Part shown: positions 63,887 through 64,000 of the stretch, piece after piece
How the letters are laid out: each line of letters opens with the position of its first letter
How positions within the stretch are numbered: position 1 is the stretch's first letter
DNA from: Microbacterium murale
Lineage (GTDB): Bacteria; Actinomycetota; Actinomycetes; Actinomycetales; Microbacteriaceae
Length of the DNA stretch: 64,000 nt
Direction: 5' to 3'
Assembly (NCBI RefSeq): GCF_030815955.1
Contig: NZ_JAUSXK010000001.1
Location: 2,852,001 to 2,916,000 of the forward strand
The notes under the pieces: generated by a model
Databases searched by the model: none
What the model saw: only the letters and a program-made list of their open reading frames with translations
Told to the model about the DNA's origin: nothing
Position numbers and translations under genes: made by a program

Positions 63887-64000
63887 TCAGCGCAGCCGGA
63901 ACGGCTCTGCGGCGCGCGCTCCCGCGTCGAGGGCGAGGTCCGCGAGGACGGCGCCGACTCCGGTGGCGAACTTGAAACCGTGCCCGGAGAAGCCGGCGCC
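63887..64000 (-). CDS. Sarcosine-oxidase-like FAD-dependent oxidoreductase, C-terminal end
   Basis: Only the last 37 residues are inside the window. They read GFSGHGFKFATGVGAVLADL and then LALDAGARAAEPFRLR, the end of monomeric sarcosine oxidase/N-methyltryptophan oxidase-like flavoproteins, where G-x-S-G-H-G-F-K-F is the C-terminal flavin-binding motif. The gene runs off the right edge and converges with the ABC-F gene. Confidence 0.8.
   Translation of the reverse strand, partial: GAGFSGHGFKFATGVGAVLADLALDAGARAAEPFRLR

Overview
The window is high-GC DNA with overlapping ATGA/GTGA gene junctions, GTG and TTG starts, many leaderless genes, lipoprotein-type ABC binding proteins and a CIRCE-controlled groES. 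Codon choice and protein sequences point to an actinobacterium of the Microbacteriaceae, most like Microbacterium. This is my inference from recognisable protein families, not a database match. There are no rRNA or tRNA genes, no CRISPR array, no transposase and no prophage, and no gap without a gene exceeds about 250 bases.

Region 1 (1-21.7 kb) is an exopolysaccharide locus. It holds the end of a polysaccharide pyruvyl transferase and a glycosyltransferase interrupted by an in-frame amber codon. It also holds at least eight further glycosyltransferases (GT2, GT4, a GT11 fucosyltransferase-like gene and a GT4-GT2 fusion), an ABC exporter, a DUF4012 membrane protein, a polyprenyl-phosphate sugar-1-phosphate transferase and a VanZ-like protein. 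Embedded in it is an unusual module: an NTP_transf_5-type nucleotidyltransferase, a PqqD-like protein, a MauE-thioredoxin fusion and an HPr-kinase-like P-loop protein. A small four-cysteine Tat-exported protein lies nearby. The parts resemble peptide-modification or HPr-relay systems, but no lasso cyclase or peptidase is present.

Region 2 (21.8-39.4 kb) is a glycan-use locus: CE7 acetyl esterase, GH43, a two-permease ABC importer with a large lipoprotein, a YesL-like protein, a LacI regulator, GH95 alpha-L-fucosidase, GH42 beta-galactosidase, GH31 alpha-xylosidase and GH3 beta-glucosidase. None of the hydrolases has a signal peptide. Together they could dismantle fucosylated, acetylated xyloglucan oligosaccharides inside the cell. 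Three intergenic regions carry matching LacI-type palindromes, and one also has a CebR-type box.

Region 3 (39.5-51.8 kb) is housekeeping: ppx/gppA, a second Tat-exported small protein, coaA, glmS, and an overlapping chain acpS-alr-tsaE-tsaB-rimI-tsaD plus a membrane protein. A frameshifted membrane-protein gene, a THUMP-like methyltransferase and groES (two CIRCE palindromes) follow. A perfect 40-base palindrome follows glmS.

Region 4 (51.9-64 kb) holds a RarD-like permease, a complete Liv-type ABC importer (livJ-like on the plus strand; livH-M-G-F on the minus strand, with livH carrying an extra secreted beta domain), an epimerase, guaB, a DUF2277 protein, an OsmC protein, an ABC-F ATPase and the end of a sarcosine-oxidase-like flavoprotein. 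Two patterns cross the window. Around twenty genes have a -10-like hexamer 6-7 bases before the start codon (leaderless). GGATGC/GCATCC is strongly over-represented and closes the loop of three terminators.
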